Source: an uncultured Oligoflexales bacterium (GTDB lineage: Bacteria > Bdellovibrionota_B > Oligoflexia > Oligoflexales > JAPPIL01). From it: 64,000 nt of DNA. Both the position numbers and the translations under genes were made by a program. Shown one piece after another: positions 1-8,435 of the stretch (positions within the stretch are counted from its first letter, which is position 1; every line of letters starts with the position of its first letter). The DNA is taken from positions 1,642,001 to 1,706,000 of the forward strand of contig OY282434.1 of assembly GCA_958296095.1 (NCBI GenBank). Direction: 5' to 3'. The notes under the pieces were generated by a model. That model searched no databases. It had not been told where the DNA came from and saw only the letters and a list, made by a program, of their open reading frames with translations.

Positions 1-2219
1 CTACTCTGATATGGAGTGATGTGTCGCCTGACCGTAACCAACAAAGCTATATGTTCGGGAAGCCAGGAAAACAAAAGAACGTCTTGCAGTGGGGAGGCCA
101 TCAGTCAGCTGTTGTTAAACACTTCCTGCACAGGATACTGAAGAACAGCGACCAGCCTGCCGATCAGCATAAAACTGAATCTAGAAAGATAATGGAAGCA
201 ATATGGGATAAAATAAAAGAAATCAAAGATCCCCCTATCCTCTCTACAGGAAAAATAAACGGCTCATTTCGCCTCAACCCCAATTGGCTACGCATCAAAT
301 CTGCTAGACTTGAGGAAATATGGGAATGTGGCACGTGTGCAAACCTCAGTGCTCACAATATCAGAAACATTTGCCCGCGCAATGGCTGTTCTGGTTGCTT
401 GACTGGAGCAAAAGAAGAACGATTTAAAGAAAATCACTATCGAGCTATCTATGAAAGCAAACACTTGCCACATATATTTAATGCTAAAGAACATACCGCG
501 CAGATTGATACAGAAGAGGCACGTCAGCGACAACAAGATTTCAAAAACAACAAGATCCATCTATTAAGTTCTTCAACAACTTTTGAGGTCGGTGTCGATT
601 TGGGTGATCTGGAAGTAGTATTTCTTCGCAACGTTCCTCCAGAGTCGTTCAGTTATGTGCAACGTGTTGGGCGTGCAGGGCGACGAGACCTTGGTCTAGC
701 CGTAACCTACTGTCGTCGCAACCCGCATGACCTTTATCATTATGAGAATCCAGAGGAGAGAATAATCAAAGGTGTGATACAACCACCACGTTTGTTTATG
801 ACAAACAAGAAAATTATTTTGCGGCACATGGTTGCTACGGTTCTTTCTTCGTTTTTTAGGGAGAACGAGGAACGTTTCAAAACCGTAGAGAATCTCATAG
901 GAGACTGGGAAGAACCTTGTATGGTAATGGACGTGAAGCGGTATTGTGAAGGTAACAGTTATTTAAAAGGTTGCTTGCGACAAATCGTTCCAGTTGATAT
1001 GCATAGCGAAATGGGACTAGAGAATAAAACATGGATTGAGCATATCTTTGGAGACGAAAGTCATTTCGTTGCATCTGAAACAGAAGTTTGTGCAGATTAC
1101 AAGGAGATGGAGAAATTAAGGATGGAGTATATTGAACAGCGCGAGAGTAGTGATCATATCCTCAAGCGAATAAAAACAATTGCCAAAGAAAAATCTTTGA
1201 ACTTCCTTTCTCACAAAGCTGTTATTCCTAAATATGGTTTTCCCGTTGATGTCGTTGAGTTTGACACTCGCTCTACAGATAAAAACCGAAGCGTCGTACT
1301 TCAGCGTGACTTATCTCAAGCCATTGCTGAATACGCCCCTGGCGGCAAGATTGTCGCTAACAAGTTGGAATGGGAGTCGCGTGGGATAAAAATAGTGCCT
1401 GGCAAAGCATTACCTACCAAACACTACCAGTATGATGATGCTCGCAATTTTACGCAGTGGAACGAAGGTAACGCAGATGCGCCAGAAAATTCTAAAAAGT
1501 ATCTCATCCCAAAATTTGGCTTCGTAACGCCACTGCGTGATAAGCCTAAACCACCAACTAGACGAGCACAGCGTTTGTACACAACACGTCCGTTTTTCTT
1601 GAAGCCTAAGGAAGATAACAAACTCGAAACAGAAGAAATCTCTGGCGTGCAGGTTACCGCCCCCCATCCAGGCACACTAGTTATTCTTTGTGAGGGGAGA
1701 AACAAGAGTGGATTCCAAGTTTGCCTTTCTTGTGGGTGTCATATGGCATCAGAACCTAAAGGGGGAGCACATAAATCTCCTACTGGTTCAGAGTGCAGAG
1801 GAACACTAAAGCACTTCTCACTTGGCCACGAAATGGTTACTGATGTGGTGCGCTTGCAATTTCCTCAGCTCGATGACGAATGGGTTGCCTATTCCGTTGC
1901 CTATGCTGTTCTACTTGGCGCGGCAGAAACGCTAAATGTTCCTTCTAATGACTTGAACATAACTATAACTGGTGGTGAGAGACCCGATGAAACTGCAATT
2001 GTGCTTTATGACAATGTGCCTGGTGGTGCTGGTCTAGCGGCACAGTTAGTGGGGGAAGAAGTATTCAGAAAGATAATTGACAACGCAATAAACAGAGTTG
2101 AGGGCAACTGTGGGTGTGATAAAAGTTGCTACGGTTGTCTGCGTAGCTACCGAAACCAATTTGCACACCCTTACCTAGATCGTAAGCAGGCCTTAGAGGT
2201 TCTCAAGATTACAACATAA
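1..2219 (+). CDS. DEAD/DEAH-type helicase, C-terminal part with DUF1998 (COG1205-like), 5' end outside window
   Basis: The reading frame is open to the left edge, so the GTG at 21 is only the first start codon in the window and the N-terminal half, including the Walker A motif, lies outside. Visible in order: a Cys cluster at about residues 103-125 (counted from the GTG), helicase motif V around SSSTTFEVGVDLGDLE, motif VI QRVGRAGRR near 215, a long middle part, and a DUF1998-type end with YDNVPGGAG and a terminal cysteine cluster (CGCDKSCYGC). This is the COG1205 / MrfA-like helicase architecture; relatives act in DNA repair and in defence systems such as DISARM. Substrate and role here are unknown. 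The gene is AT-richer than the core genes further on, which would fit an accessory origin. The stop is TAA at 2217. Confidence 0.85.
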   Translation, partial: TLIWSDVSPDRNQQSYMFGKPGKQKNVLQWGGHQSAVVKHFLHRILKNSDQPADQHKTESRKIMEAIWDKIKEIKDPPILSTGKINGSFRLNPNWLRIKSARLEEIWECGTCANLSAHNIRNICPRNGCSGCLTGAKEERFKENHYRAIYESKHLPHIFNAKEHTAQIDTEEARQRQQDFKNNKIHLLSSSTTFEVGVDLGDLEVVFLRNVPPESFSYVQRVGRAGRRDLGLAVTYCRRNPHDLYHYENPEERIIKGVIQPPRLFMTNKKIILRHMVATVLSSFFRENEERFKTVENLIGDWEEPCMVMDVKRYCEGNSYLKGCLRQIVPVDMHSEMGLENKTWIEHIFGDESHFVASETEVCADYKEMEKLRMEYIEQRESSDHILKRIKTIAKEKSLNFLSHKAVIPKYGFPVDVVEFDTRSTDKNRSVVLQRDLSQAIAEYAPGGKIVANKLEWESRGIKIVPGKALPTKHYQYDDARNFTQWNEGNADAPENSKKYLIPKFGFVTPLRDKPKPPTRRAQRLYTTRPFFLKPKEDNKLETEEISGVQVTAPHPGTLVILCEGRNKSGFQVCLSCGCHMASEPKGGAHKSPTGSECRGTLKHFSLGHEMVTDVVRLQFPQLDDEWVAYSVAYAVLLGAAETLNVPSNDLNITITGGERPDETAIVLYDNVPGGAGLAAQLVGEEVFRKIIDNAINRVEGNCGCDKSCYGCLRSYRNQFAHPYLDRKQALEVLKITT

Positions 2220-2361
2220 AGCTATTGCTAAAAAAACCTGATATCAGACTCGGTAAAACGTTTCGCCTTGCGCAGGCGGCAACCCGCGTAGCGCGCCACG
2301 GAGCTAGCAGTGCCCCGACTTCCGTGCCCAAAGCGCTCTCTGTAATTATTGGGCCATAAAG

Positions 2362-2661
2362 CTACGGATTATCTCCTGCGGCACAGACAATCACTAGTGC
2401 TCGTATCTGGTGCTGGGTGAGCGAGACGTGCAGTCTGTGGGTAGATAAGTTTTCTACATAGATGTTAACCTTGCCATGCTCTACCACTCTTCTGACGCGG
2501 CGGCAGACCTCCCTATGACTGCTGGCGAACAGATACTGGGGACTGTGCAGGCTAGAGCCAAAAACATAGTCATAGACTTGCCGCGGGCCGGGCAGGGCAA
2601 AAAACGCTAGCCAAGCGATAGATAAAACCAGCACTAGTTTTTTTACGCGGTTGTGCATCAT
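2362..2661 (-). CDS. Small membrane-anchored hypothetical protein coupled to the pilin gene
   Basis: A 99-residue protein with one hydrophobic segment at about residues 8-25, then a basic soluble part. I do not recognise the family. Its ATG follows the pilin stop codon directly (TAG then ATGATG), so it is probably translated by coupling with the pilin upstream. Position after a pilin-like gene suggests a pilus or secretion accessory role, which is inference only. Confidence 0.6.
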   Translation of the reverse strand: MMHNRVKKLVLVLSIAWLAFFALPGPRQVYDYVFGSSLHSPQYLFASSHREVCRRVRRVVEHGKVNIYVENLSTHRLHVSLTQHQIRALVIVCAAGDNP

Positions 2662-3303
2662 CTATTCACATGATTCGGTTATATCACGATAGTTAGATAA
2701 GTCACGTTTTTCATCCAGGCACCAGGCATCGCCAGTTGAGTACTGGTCCTCCGTTGAAACTCGACCATCTGCATTGGTGACACTACATCCCGATATCCTC
2801 GTTCCCGATGTCTGACTAGCATCTTTAGTGTCACCCGCGCCCGGGCAACCAGGGAAGATACGCTTTTCGCCCGGGGCATCCGACGCGCCATAGGCGATGG
2901 CCAAAAAACCATCCTCTCCGCCACCGTTCATGAAGTAGCCGTAGCGCGCCTTCGCACAATTTGCCAGCCTGAAGCCCAGCTTATTTCTCGATCTAGTAGG
3001 TGCGCACCCACTACCGCCTGCTCCCCCATAGCCGTAGCGATTGCCCTTGTCATCCATCTTCGACCCACCCCAATCGGCATCCTTGCCGTTGTAATACTTC
3101 TCATGATCGATGGCGAACGACTCCTGCAGGGTGTAGATAACCCCTAGATTGCTCTTCGCTTCCGCCTGCCGCGACCGCGCCCTGAAGATATTAAAACGCG
3201 GCACTGCCACCGTTGCCAATACTCCGAGAATAGCGACCACGACCATTAGCTCCAGCAGCGAGAAGCCCAACAGCTTGCTCTTCAATATTTCTTTGGCACT
3301 CAT
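2662..3303 (-). CDS. Type IV pilin-like prepilin
   Basis: The protein has the class III prepilin signal GFSLLELMVVVAILGVLA after a short basic leader, with Glu at position 5 of the mature protein. Cleavage after the Gly by a PilD-type peptidase is expected. The start at 3303 (MSAKEILKSK) is preferred over the upstream in-frame start at 3330 because it gives a normal short leader. The mature part is about 200 residues, with several cysteines and Gly-rich stretches in the C-terminal half, as in minor pilins or type II secretion pseudopilins. The major pilin subunit is less likely because no pilin assembly genes are adjacent. A PilF-like lipoprotein is encoded 4 kb away. Confidence 0.82.
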   Translation of the reverse strand: MSAKEILKSKLLGFSLLELMVVVAILGVLATVAVPRFNIFRARSRQAEAKSNLGVIYTLQESFAIDHEKYYNGKDADWGGSKMDDKGNRYGYGGAGGSGCAPTRSRNKLGFRLANCAKARYGYFMNGGGEDGFLAIAYGASDAPGEKRIFPGCPGAGDTKDASQTSGTRISGCSVTNADGRVSTEDQYSTGDAWCLDEKRDLSNYRDITESCE

Positions 3304-3421
3304 CCCACCACCCTCAGTTAAAATTGGCACAACTCATAAACATATCTCTCTATAGGGCAGTTCGGCGTTTTTTTTTGCCATTAGCTTTTTTTTAAGTTCT
3401 AAAAATATCAATGGGTTACAG

Positions 3422-4213
3422 CTTGCTTTGGGCAGCGCTGCACACGACATGCAGGCAGCTCTCGGTGGGCAAGAGGTGGGGGCAACCGCGAGAAGGCTTG
3501 GGGGCAAGCAAAGAGACTTGGGGTCAAGCCTGAACGCAATAGCGAGTGGTCTGAGAACAAGCAGCGCACGGTCTCCCCGCGCCATTCATGGAGATCTCGG
3601 TGGGCAAGAGGGCGAGCACCGAGAGACCTGAGGGCAGGCGGGGCGAGCAGAGCACGTACCCTACTTACCACAAACCTCCGTTGTCTTGGCACGGTGCAGA
3701 CCTACCGAGAAACTCTCCCCTGAAGTAGGTGTGGCACATGCTTTATCTAAAATAATAACCTGGTTGCAGTATTGGCAGTATTTGTGGTCGAGTTTTCGCA
3801 CGGTCTCCCCGTGCCCTTCATAGGGATCTTGGTAGGCAAGAGGTTAGGGCAACCGCGAGAAGCCTGAGGGCAAGCAGAGAGGGCGCGCAGACCCCCGTTA
3901 TCTTGGCGAGGCGCAGCCCTACCGAGAAACTCTCCCCCCGAATAGGTGCAAGTACATGCCTTATGCAAAAGCATAATCTAACGACAATATGGCAGTATTT
4001 ATGGTCGAGTTTTCGTACGGCCTCGCCTCGCCGTTCATGGAGCTCTTGGTCGGCAAGAGGTAGTGGCAACCGCCGAGAGGTCTGAGCGCAAGCAGCGAGC
4101 TAGGAAGCGAGCGACACAAAAAGCATCGCGCAGCGATGAGCTAGGAAGCGAGCGTTACAAAGAGCAGCGCGCCACGGCGCTAGAAAGCGGCAAAGAGCCG
4201 CGTAGCGAGGGAT
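3422..4213. repeat. Interspersed repeat array R1
   Basis: Intergenic DNA between the pilin and the PD-(D/E)XK-like genes, made of the window's recurrent modules: a core unit beginning CCTACCGAGAAACTC and ending near TCTYGGTAGGC, the linker GAGAGGTCTGAGGGCAAGC, and the GAGC-rich module (GCTAGGAAGCGAGCG). At least two core-unit copies are present, starting near 3704 and 3921, with degenerate right ends. Reading frames in it are short, differ between copies and are not genes. Confidence 0.85.
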
Positions 4214-4284
4214 GCGATGCTCCTCTGCCTTTACCGAACAGCTGTAGAATTGACTTGAACTCCACGTACATACCCCTACTGCCG

Positions 4285-4845
4285 TTACTTAACCCAACTG
4301 ATGACCCGAATTCCTTTGTCCTTGGCGAGGTTAAGGGTGCTGTCTGTAACTACAGCACAGATAATTCCCCCCAGTAATTTTTTGTCACGATATTCAGGAT
4401 ACACCTTGCTGAACAGGGGAAGAGTCTCATCAACAAACGCCGTGATAAATGCAGGTGTTAGCTGTCTCACTGCATCCAGAAGAACAACGTTGCCGCCGCC
4501 TGTAGCTATCCCGCAAAATTCGTAGGTGTTGCCAGAGTATCTTCTGACCGCGTTAGGGCTAAAACCATCGATGCCCAAGTCCTTTAGCTCGTCGAACAAG
4601 AGCATTGCAACATCCTCGCGGGATTCACGGATGTTATCATGGAAGGCGATCGGTGAGGTATGCCTATCAACAGAACGGTTTCGACTTTTGGCTTCATGCC
4701 TCAAACGCCCCTTGGCCCGCGTGCTAGACACAGGCTTTGATAGCTGAAATGTGTGCGATGTCAACGTATCAACGGATTTTTCTGCCAAGTCAACTGCTTC
4801 TGCAAGCGCCCTTGACCTACTATTTTTTGTCATTTTGTTCTCCAA
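4285..4845 (-). CDS. Degenerate PD-(D/E)XK-like (DUF3782-type) protein
   Basis: A 186-residue protein. The C-terminal half follows the pattern of DUF3782-type PD-(D/E)XK proteins: EFCGIATGGGNVVLLDAVRQLT, then VYPEYRDKKLLGGIICAVV, then GIRVISW. Where active relatives have E-x-D and E-x-K, this one shows EFC (about 109-111) and DAV (about 124-126), so both metal-binding positions look lost. The N-terminal 60 residues are basic and low in complexity. It overlaps the upstream nuclease-like frame by 26 bp if the first ATG is used; a second ATG lies at 4833. The protein may be a non-catalytic partner or a decaying gene. Confidence is moderate on family and low on role. Confidence 0.55.
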   Translation of the reverse strand: MENKMTKNSRSRALAEAVDLAEKSVDTLTSHTFQLSKPVSSTRAKGRLRHEAKSRNRSVDRHTSPIAFHDNIRESREDVAMLLFDELKDLGIDGFSPNAVRRYSGNTYEFCGIATGGGNVVLLDAVRQLTPAFITAFVDETLPLFSKVYPEYRDKKLLGGIICAVVTDSTLNLAKDKGIRVISWVK

Positions 4846-5188
4846 AATTTTTTAAATCTTGGCTCTGGTCGTTCATAACTCTGGTTTTAAACGGGTCAGC
4901 CTCAAGCACTAGCAGCCCACACGCTTGAGCATGTGCAAAGACTTCACTATCCACTCTAACAGATGACATGGCACCATACACCCTCTTACCGACGTGTTCG
5001 TCAAAAAAGCTCAAGAAGTCACTCAATTTCTTTATATGTTTCTCAATGTCGCCGTTCTTAAGACTCGTTTTAGCCTCTATGACGACGACCACATCGTTCC
5101 CACTGAATCGCATGAGTCCACCCTTAGTTACTAACCATCCGCGAATTTTTTGAGAGAGGCCTGAGGGCAAGCCCGAACGCAACCGCAA
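4820..5188 (-). pseudogene. PD-(D/E)XK-like (DUF3782-type) protein, 5' end replaced by repeat
   Basis: Residues from about 26 onward look like the C-terminal half of a DUF3782-type protein: NDVVVVIEAKTSLK carries the E-x-K active-site motif, followed by FFDEHVGKRVYGAMSSVRV and GLLVLEADPF. The first dozen residues are encoded by repeat array R2, which begins at about 5152, so the original N-terminus with its first acidic residue is gone. The gene looks truncated by repeat insertion and probably does not give a functional nuclease. It lies directly upstream of a related protein in which the same motif has become DAV. Confidence 0.6.
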
Positions 5189-5780
5189 AGTGGTCTGAGG
5201 GCAAGGACACTACTTAGCCCGTACCTCCGTTGTCTTGGCACGGCGCAGCCCTACCGAGAAACTCGCCCTAAAATAGGTTGTGAGCACATGTCTTGTGCGA
5301 AAAAATAAACTGGTTTGTAGTATTGGCAGTATCTGTGGTCGAGTTTTCGTACGGCCTCGCCCCGCCATTCATGTGGCTCTCGGTAGGCAAGAGGTGTGGG
5401 TAACAGCCGAGAGATCAGAGCGCAAGGAGCGAGCTAGGAAGCGAGCGATACAAAGAGCCGCGTAGCGCGTAGCGCGCCACGGCACAGACCTACCGAGAAA
5501 CTCTCACCTGAGATAGGTGCAAGCACATGCCCTATGCAAAGAAATAATCTGAACGCAATAACGAGAGGTCTGAGAGCAAGCAGCGAGCCAGGAAGCGAGC
5601 GTTACAAAAAGCCGCAGCGCAGCGAACGGTCTTGCCGTGCCATTCATGTGGCTCTCGGTAGGCAAGAGGTGTGGGTAACAGCCGAGAGGTCTGAGAACAA
5701 GCAGCGAGCTAGCAAGCGAGCGATATAGAAAGCCGCGTAGCGAGCGCAGCGAGCGTTACAAAAAAGCCGCGCGGCGTAGC
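5152..5780. repeat. Interspersed repeat array R2
   Basis: Contains a clean core unit at 5250-5387 (138 bp, CCTACCGAGA to TCTCGGTAGG) and a second partial one starting near 5491. These are joined by GAGAGGTCTGAG linkers and several GAGC-rich modules (GCGAGCTAGGAAGCGAGCG). The left end cuts into the nuclease-like gene and the right end abuts a truncated gene stump. Confidence 0.85.
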
Positions 5781-5929
5781 GCAAAGATGTCGATGTTGCT
5801 GCCCTGATCACGATCAAAGGACGTATCAACGAACTCGTGCGCAAACTCGGTGTCGGCGAAGTGCTGACGACGATCGAATTTGAAAACGAAGACGAAATCT
5901 GCCAGATCAAAATTCACGAGAACATCTAG
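5781..5929 (+). pseudogene. 3' stump of an unidentified gene
   Basis: A frame with coherent coding character runs from the end of the repeat array to TAG at 5927, encoding about 49 residues with the segments ITIKGRINELVRKLGVGEV and IEFENEDEICQIKI. No start codon with a ribosome binding site is present, and the preceding in-frame TAG at 5778 is inside repeat sequence. The stop overlaps the panC stop on the other strand. This reads as the C-terminal end of a gene whose 5' part was lost when the repeat array formed. I do not recognise the family. Confidence 0.5.
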
Positions 5930-6768
5930 ACACCAAGCTCGATGTTATCGATCAGACGCGTCCGACCCACACGCACCGCGACCAGTAACACCGATGCAGG
6001 GGGCACGCGGGTTGTAGTGATTGGCGCCAGGGTGTCCCGTGTGCGCAGTTCAAGGTATTCGGTTTGCAATGCCGTGGTTTTTTGTAATTCCACCGCACAG
6101 GCATGCATCAACGCCGCGGCACGACGTTCACCTGCGGCATAAGCCTGTCTGGCCGCACACAGGGCCGGATAGATGCCATGTGCCGCGCCGCGTTCAGCGT
6201 CGTTCAGGTAAGCGAGGCGGCTGCTCAGGGCCAGGCCCGCGGCATCGCGTTGCGTTTCTCCCGCCAGCACGCTAAGCGGTAATCGCAGGTCGGCGATCAT
6301 GCGGGTAACGATGACCAGTTGCTGGTAATCCTTCTTGCCCAGCACTAGCACCTGTGGCTGGATGAGGAGTAAAAATTTCAACATTACCGTCAGCACGCCG
6401 CTAAAATGCTGCGGGCGAACTTTGCCACAGAGCTCGTGCGTGAGCGAAGCGTTGACGATCGCAGTTTGAAAATTGGGCGGATACATCTCCTGTAAACCTG
6501 GGGTGAAAACAATATCGACCGCGAGTTTTTTTAATTTTTCCAAATCTTCTGACAGGGGACGAGGATAGGTCGCGTAGTCTTCATGGGGGGCAAACTGTTT
6601 GGGATTAACGAAAATACTGACGACGGTTTGGGCGGCGTTCCTTGCTGCCAACGTGACCAGGCTCAGATGCCCGTCGTGCAACGCACCCATCGTGGGCACG
6701 AAGGCACGGGTGCGGGGGGCCGTGCTCAAGATGTGCTCGAGCTCAGCGCTGGAAGTGATGACTTGCAT
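5926..6768 (-). CDS. panC: Pantoate--beta-alanine ligase
   Basis: Makes pantothenate from pantoate, beta-alanine and ATP in coenzyme A synthesis. The 280-residue length is typical. Family motifs are in order: the nucleotide-binding PTMGALHDGHLSLV near the N-terminus, VNPKQFAPHEDYATYPR, GKVRPQHFSGVLTVM, LGKKDYQQL and SSRLAYL. The start overlaps the end of the RodZ-like gene by 26 bp on the same strand, so the two are probably co-transcribed. No panB or panD is in the window. Confidence 0.95.
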   Translation of the reverse strand: MQVITSSAELEHILSTAPRTRAFVPTMGALHDGHLSLVTLAARNAAQTVVSIFVNPKQFAPHEDYATYPRPLSEDLEKLKKLAVDIVFTPGLQEMYPPNFQTAIVNASLTHELCGKVRPQHFSGVLTVMLKFLLLIQPQVLVLGKKDYQQLVIVTRMIADLRLPLSVLAGETQRDAAGLALSSRLAYLNDAERGAAHGIYPALCAARQAYAAGERRAAALMHACAVELQKTTALQTEYLELRTRDTLAPITTTRVPPASVLLVAVRVGRTRLIDNIELGV

Positions 6769-7564
6769 TCTCCCCCGCGCGTGCAGTGGTAGAGGCAGCG
6801 GTGGTGAAAATTAGCAGCCGCGGCCGCCCGCCCTGCACCAAGTTGCCGAGTGCCTCACCGTTGAACCACAGCTTGACTGCCGCAGTGTCGGCGATCGTCA
6901 GCTGTGCCTGCTGCTCAAATTCAAACTCATAGTCCTGCGGCAACAACATGCGGCGTTCACGCCTCCCAGCATCGATGGCTATCTCGACCTGCAGTGGTCG
7001 AATTACTTGCAAACGCAACCGCTGTCGCCTGGACACTGTTGCACTCGGTGGCACGGGCACTGTTGCACTTGGTGGCACTGTTGCACTCGGTGGCACGGCT
7101 GCACTTGGTGGCACTGTTGCACTCGGTGGCTGGCTATCTAGCGGTGTGGGTATAGTTGCCGCGTGATGGCGCATTAAGTATAGAGCCAGCGCGCCGAGCA
7201 GCACGAGTGCCAGTGCAACCAGCAGCAGAGGTTTGCCGCGTTGGCGTGGCATGCTTTTGCCCGCACCTGTGCCGATGAGCACGCTGCCGGTGGAGAGTAG
7301 CGAGCTGGCGTTTGCTGGCCGCGTGCGTAGGGTGGCGAAGGCTGCTAGCAGGGGGGCCGGGTCGAGTTGCAGATGTCTGGCGATAATGCACAGGAAGCCG
7401 CGACAAAAGACCGTTTCGGGGCGCGCAGCATGGTCTTCCTCCTCGATGGCGGTAATGAAAGCGAGTGGCACTCTGCTGGCGGTGGCTAGCTGGGCACGGC
7501 TTAAGCCCCGCTGCGTGCGCGCCGCGCGGAGCAGTTGTGCTAGTGTTTGTGCTGTGTCCGTCAC
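6743..7564 (-). CDS. RodZ-like helix-turn-helix membrane protein
   Basis: Domain order matches RodZ: a cytoplasmic helix-turn-helix of the Xre type (about 10-75), a single membrane helix (about 112-130, LLLVALALVLLGALALYLM), a Pro/Ser/Thr-rich linker and a C-terminal beta domain with FNGEALGNLVQGG (DUF4115 type). RodZ links MreB to the rod-shape machinery. The linker carries a tandem PPSATV repeat coded by 18-bp DNA repeats (about 7030-7127), so its length may vary between strains. The start is GTG at 7564 after AAGGTG. The gene is divergent from the PilF-like gene; pilW next to rodZ is a common gammaproteobacterial order. Confidence 0.82.
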   Translation of the reverse strand: MTDTAQTLAQLLRAARTQRGLSRAQLATASRVPLAFITAIEEEDHAARPETVFCRGFLCIIARHLQLDPAPLLAAFATLRTRPANASSLLSTGSVLIGTGAGKSMPRQRGKPLLLVALALVLLGALALYLMRHHAATIPTPLDSQPPSATVPPSAAVPPSATVPPSATVPVPPSATVSRRQRLRLQVIRPLQVEIAIDAGRRERRMLLPQDYEFEFEQQAQLTIADTAAVKLWFNGEALGNLVQGGRPRLLIFTTAASTTARAGENASHHFQR

Positions 7565-7637
7565 GGTCGCTCACACCTTGCTGCGATTGTAAGGTATAAT
7601 GCTAGACAGAGAAGAGCACAACCGTAACGAGGCTGCC

Positions 7638-8402
7638 ATGCCACTCATCATCGTGACTATCACCGCGCTGCTACTGCACGCTTGTCAAACCAGCGGCAAA
7701 GCCACGCAGGACGAAGCGAAAATTCTTGAGTCGCAAAAAAACATCGTCGTCAGCTACCTGAATTCAGGCTTGCCATCGCAGGCACACGGAGAACTGCGTA
7801 AAATTATTGAAAAACATCCTAAAGATGCAGATTTTCTTGAATTGATGGGAGTTACGCAGCTCGCCTTAAAAAATCCTGACAAGGCGATCTTCTACTTGCG
7901 CCAAGCCTATCGTCACAACGCCAAGTCAACGACAGGTCTCAACCTGAGCTCGGCTCTGATTGCCGCGGGTGCATGGTCACAGGCACAGCGTCTGATTCTT
8001 GCGCTGTTGAAGGAGAGTCGCGACACCGCCTACCCCCGCACTGAACGTCTTTATCACAATCTCGGTCTGATTCATCAAGAGCGTGGCGATTACAGCCGCG
8101 CGGAACACTACTATCGCCAGGCGCTGGCAGAAAACCCCTCCTACTATCTCACCCTGCTAAAATTAGGACTGCTGTATCATCAACAACAACGTTACGATGA
8201 TGCGCTCATCTGGCTAAATAAGGCTAAAAACTTCTGCCGCAAATGTTTAGAGCCAGTGCGTCACTTGAGCGATGTCTACATGCACATGGGTAAACGCCAG
8301 CAGGCTTTCGCTACCATCGACACCTATAGTCGTCAGACAGAACTCAACCTGCAAGAACGGCAGGCGGCACTGGCATTGCGGCAACACTTACAAAAAAAAT
8401 AG
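7638..8402 (+). CDS. pilW: PilF/PilW-like TPR lipoprotein
   Basis: The start at 7638 (MPLIIVTITALLLHAC) is preferred over the frame start at 7599 because it gives a proper lipoprotein signal with Cys at residue 13 and has GAGG upstream. The mature part consists of tetratricopeptide repeats, for example LELMGVTQLALKNPDKAIFYL and YHNLGLIHQERGDYSRAEHYY. PilF/PilW is the outer-membrane pilotin needed for PilQ secretin assembly in type IV pili. The divergent RodZ-like neighbour supports the assignment. The gene lies 4 kb from a prepilin gene. Confidence 0.85.
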   Translation: MPLIIVTITALLLHACQTSGKATQDEAKILESQKNIVVSYLNSGLPSQAHGELRKIIEKHPKDADFLELMGVTQLALKNPDKAIFYLRQAYRHNAKSTTGLNLSSALIAAGAWSQAQRLILALLKESRDTAYPRTERLYHNLGLIHQERGDYSRAEHYYRQALAENPSYYLTLLKLGLLYHQQQRYDDALIWLNKAKNFCRKCLEPVRHLSDVYMHMGKRQQAFATIDTYSRQTELNLQERQAALALRQHLQKK

Positions 8403-8435
8403 CTGTAGATATGTGGGTATGATAGGATAGATGAC

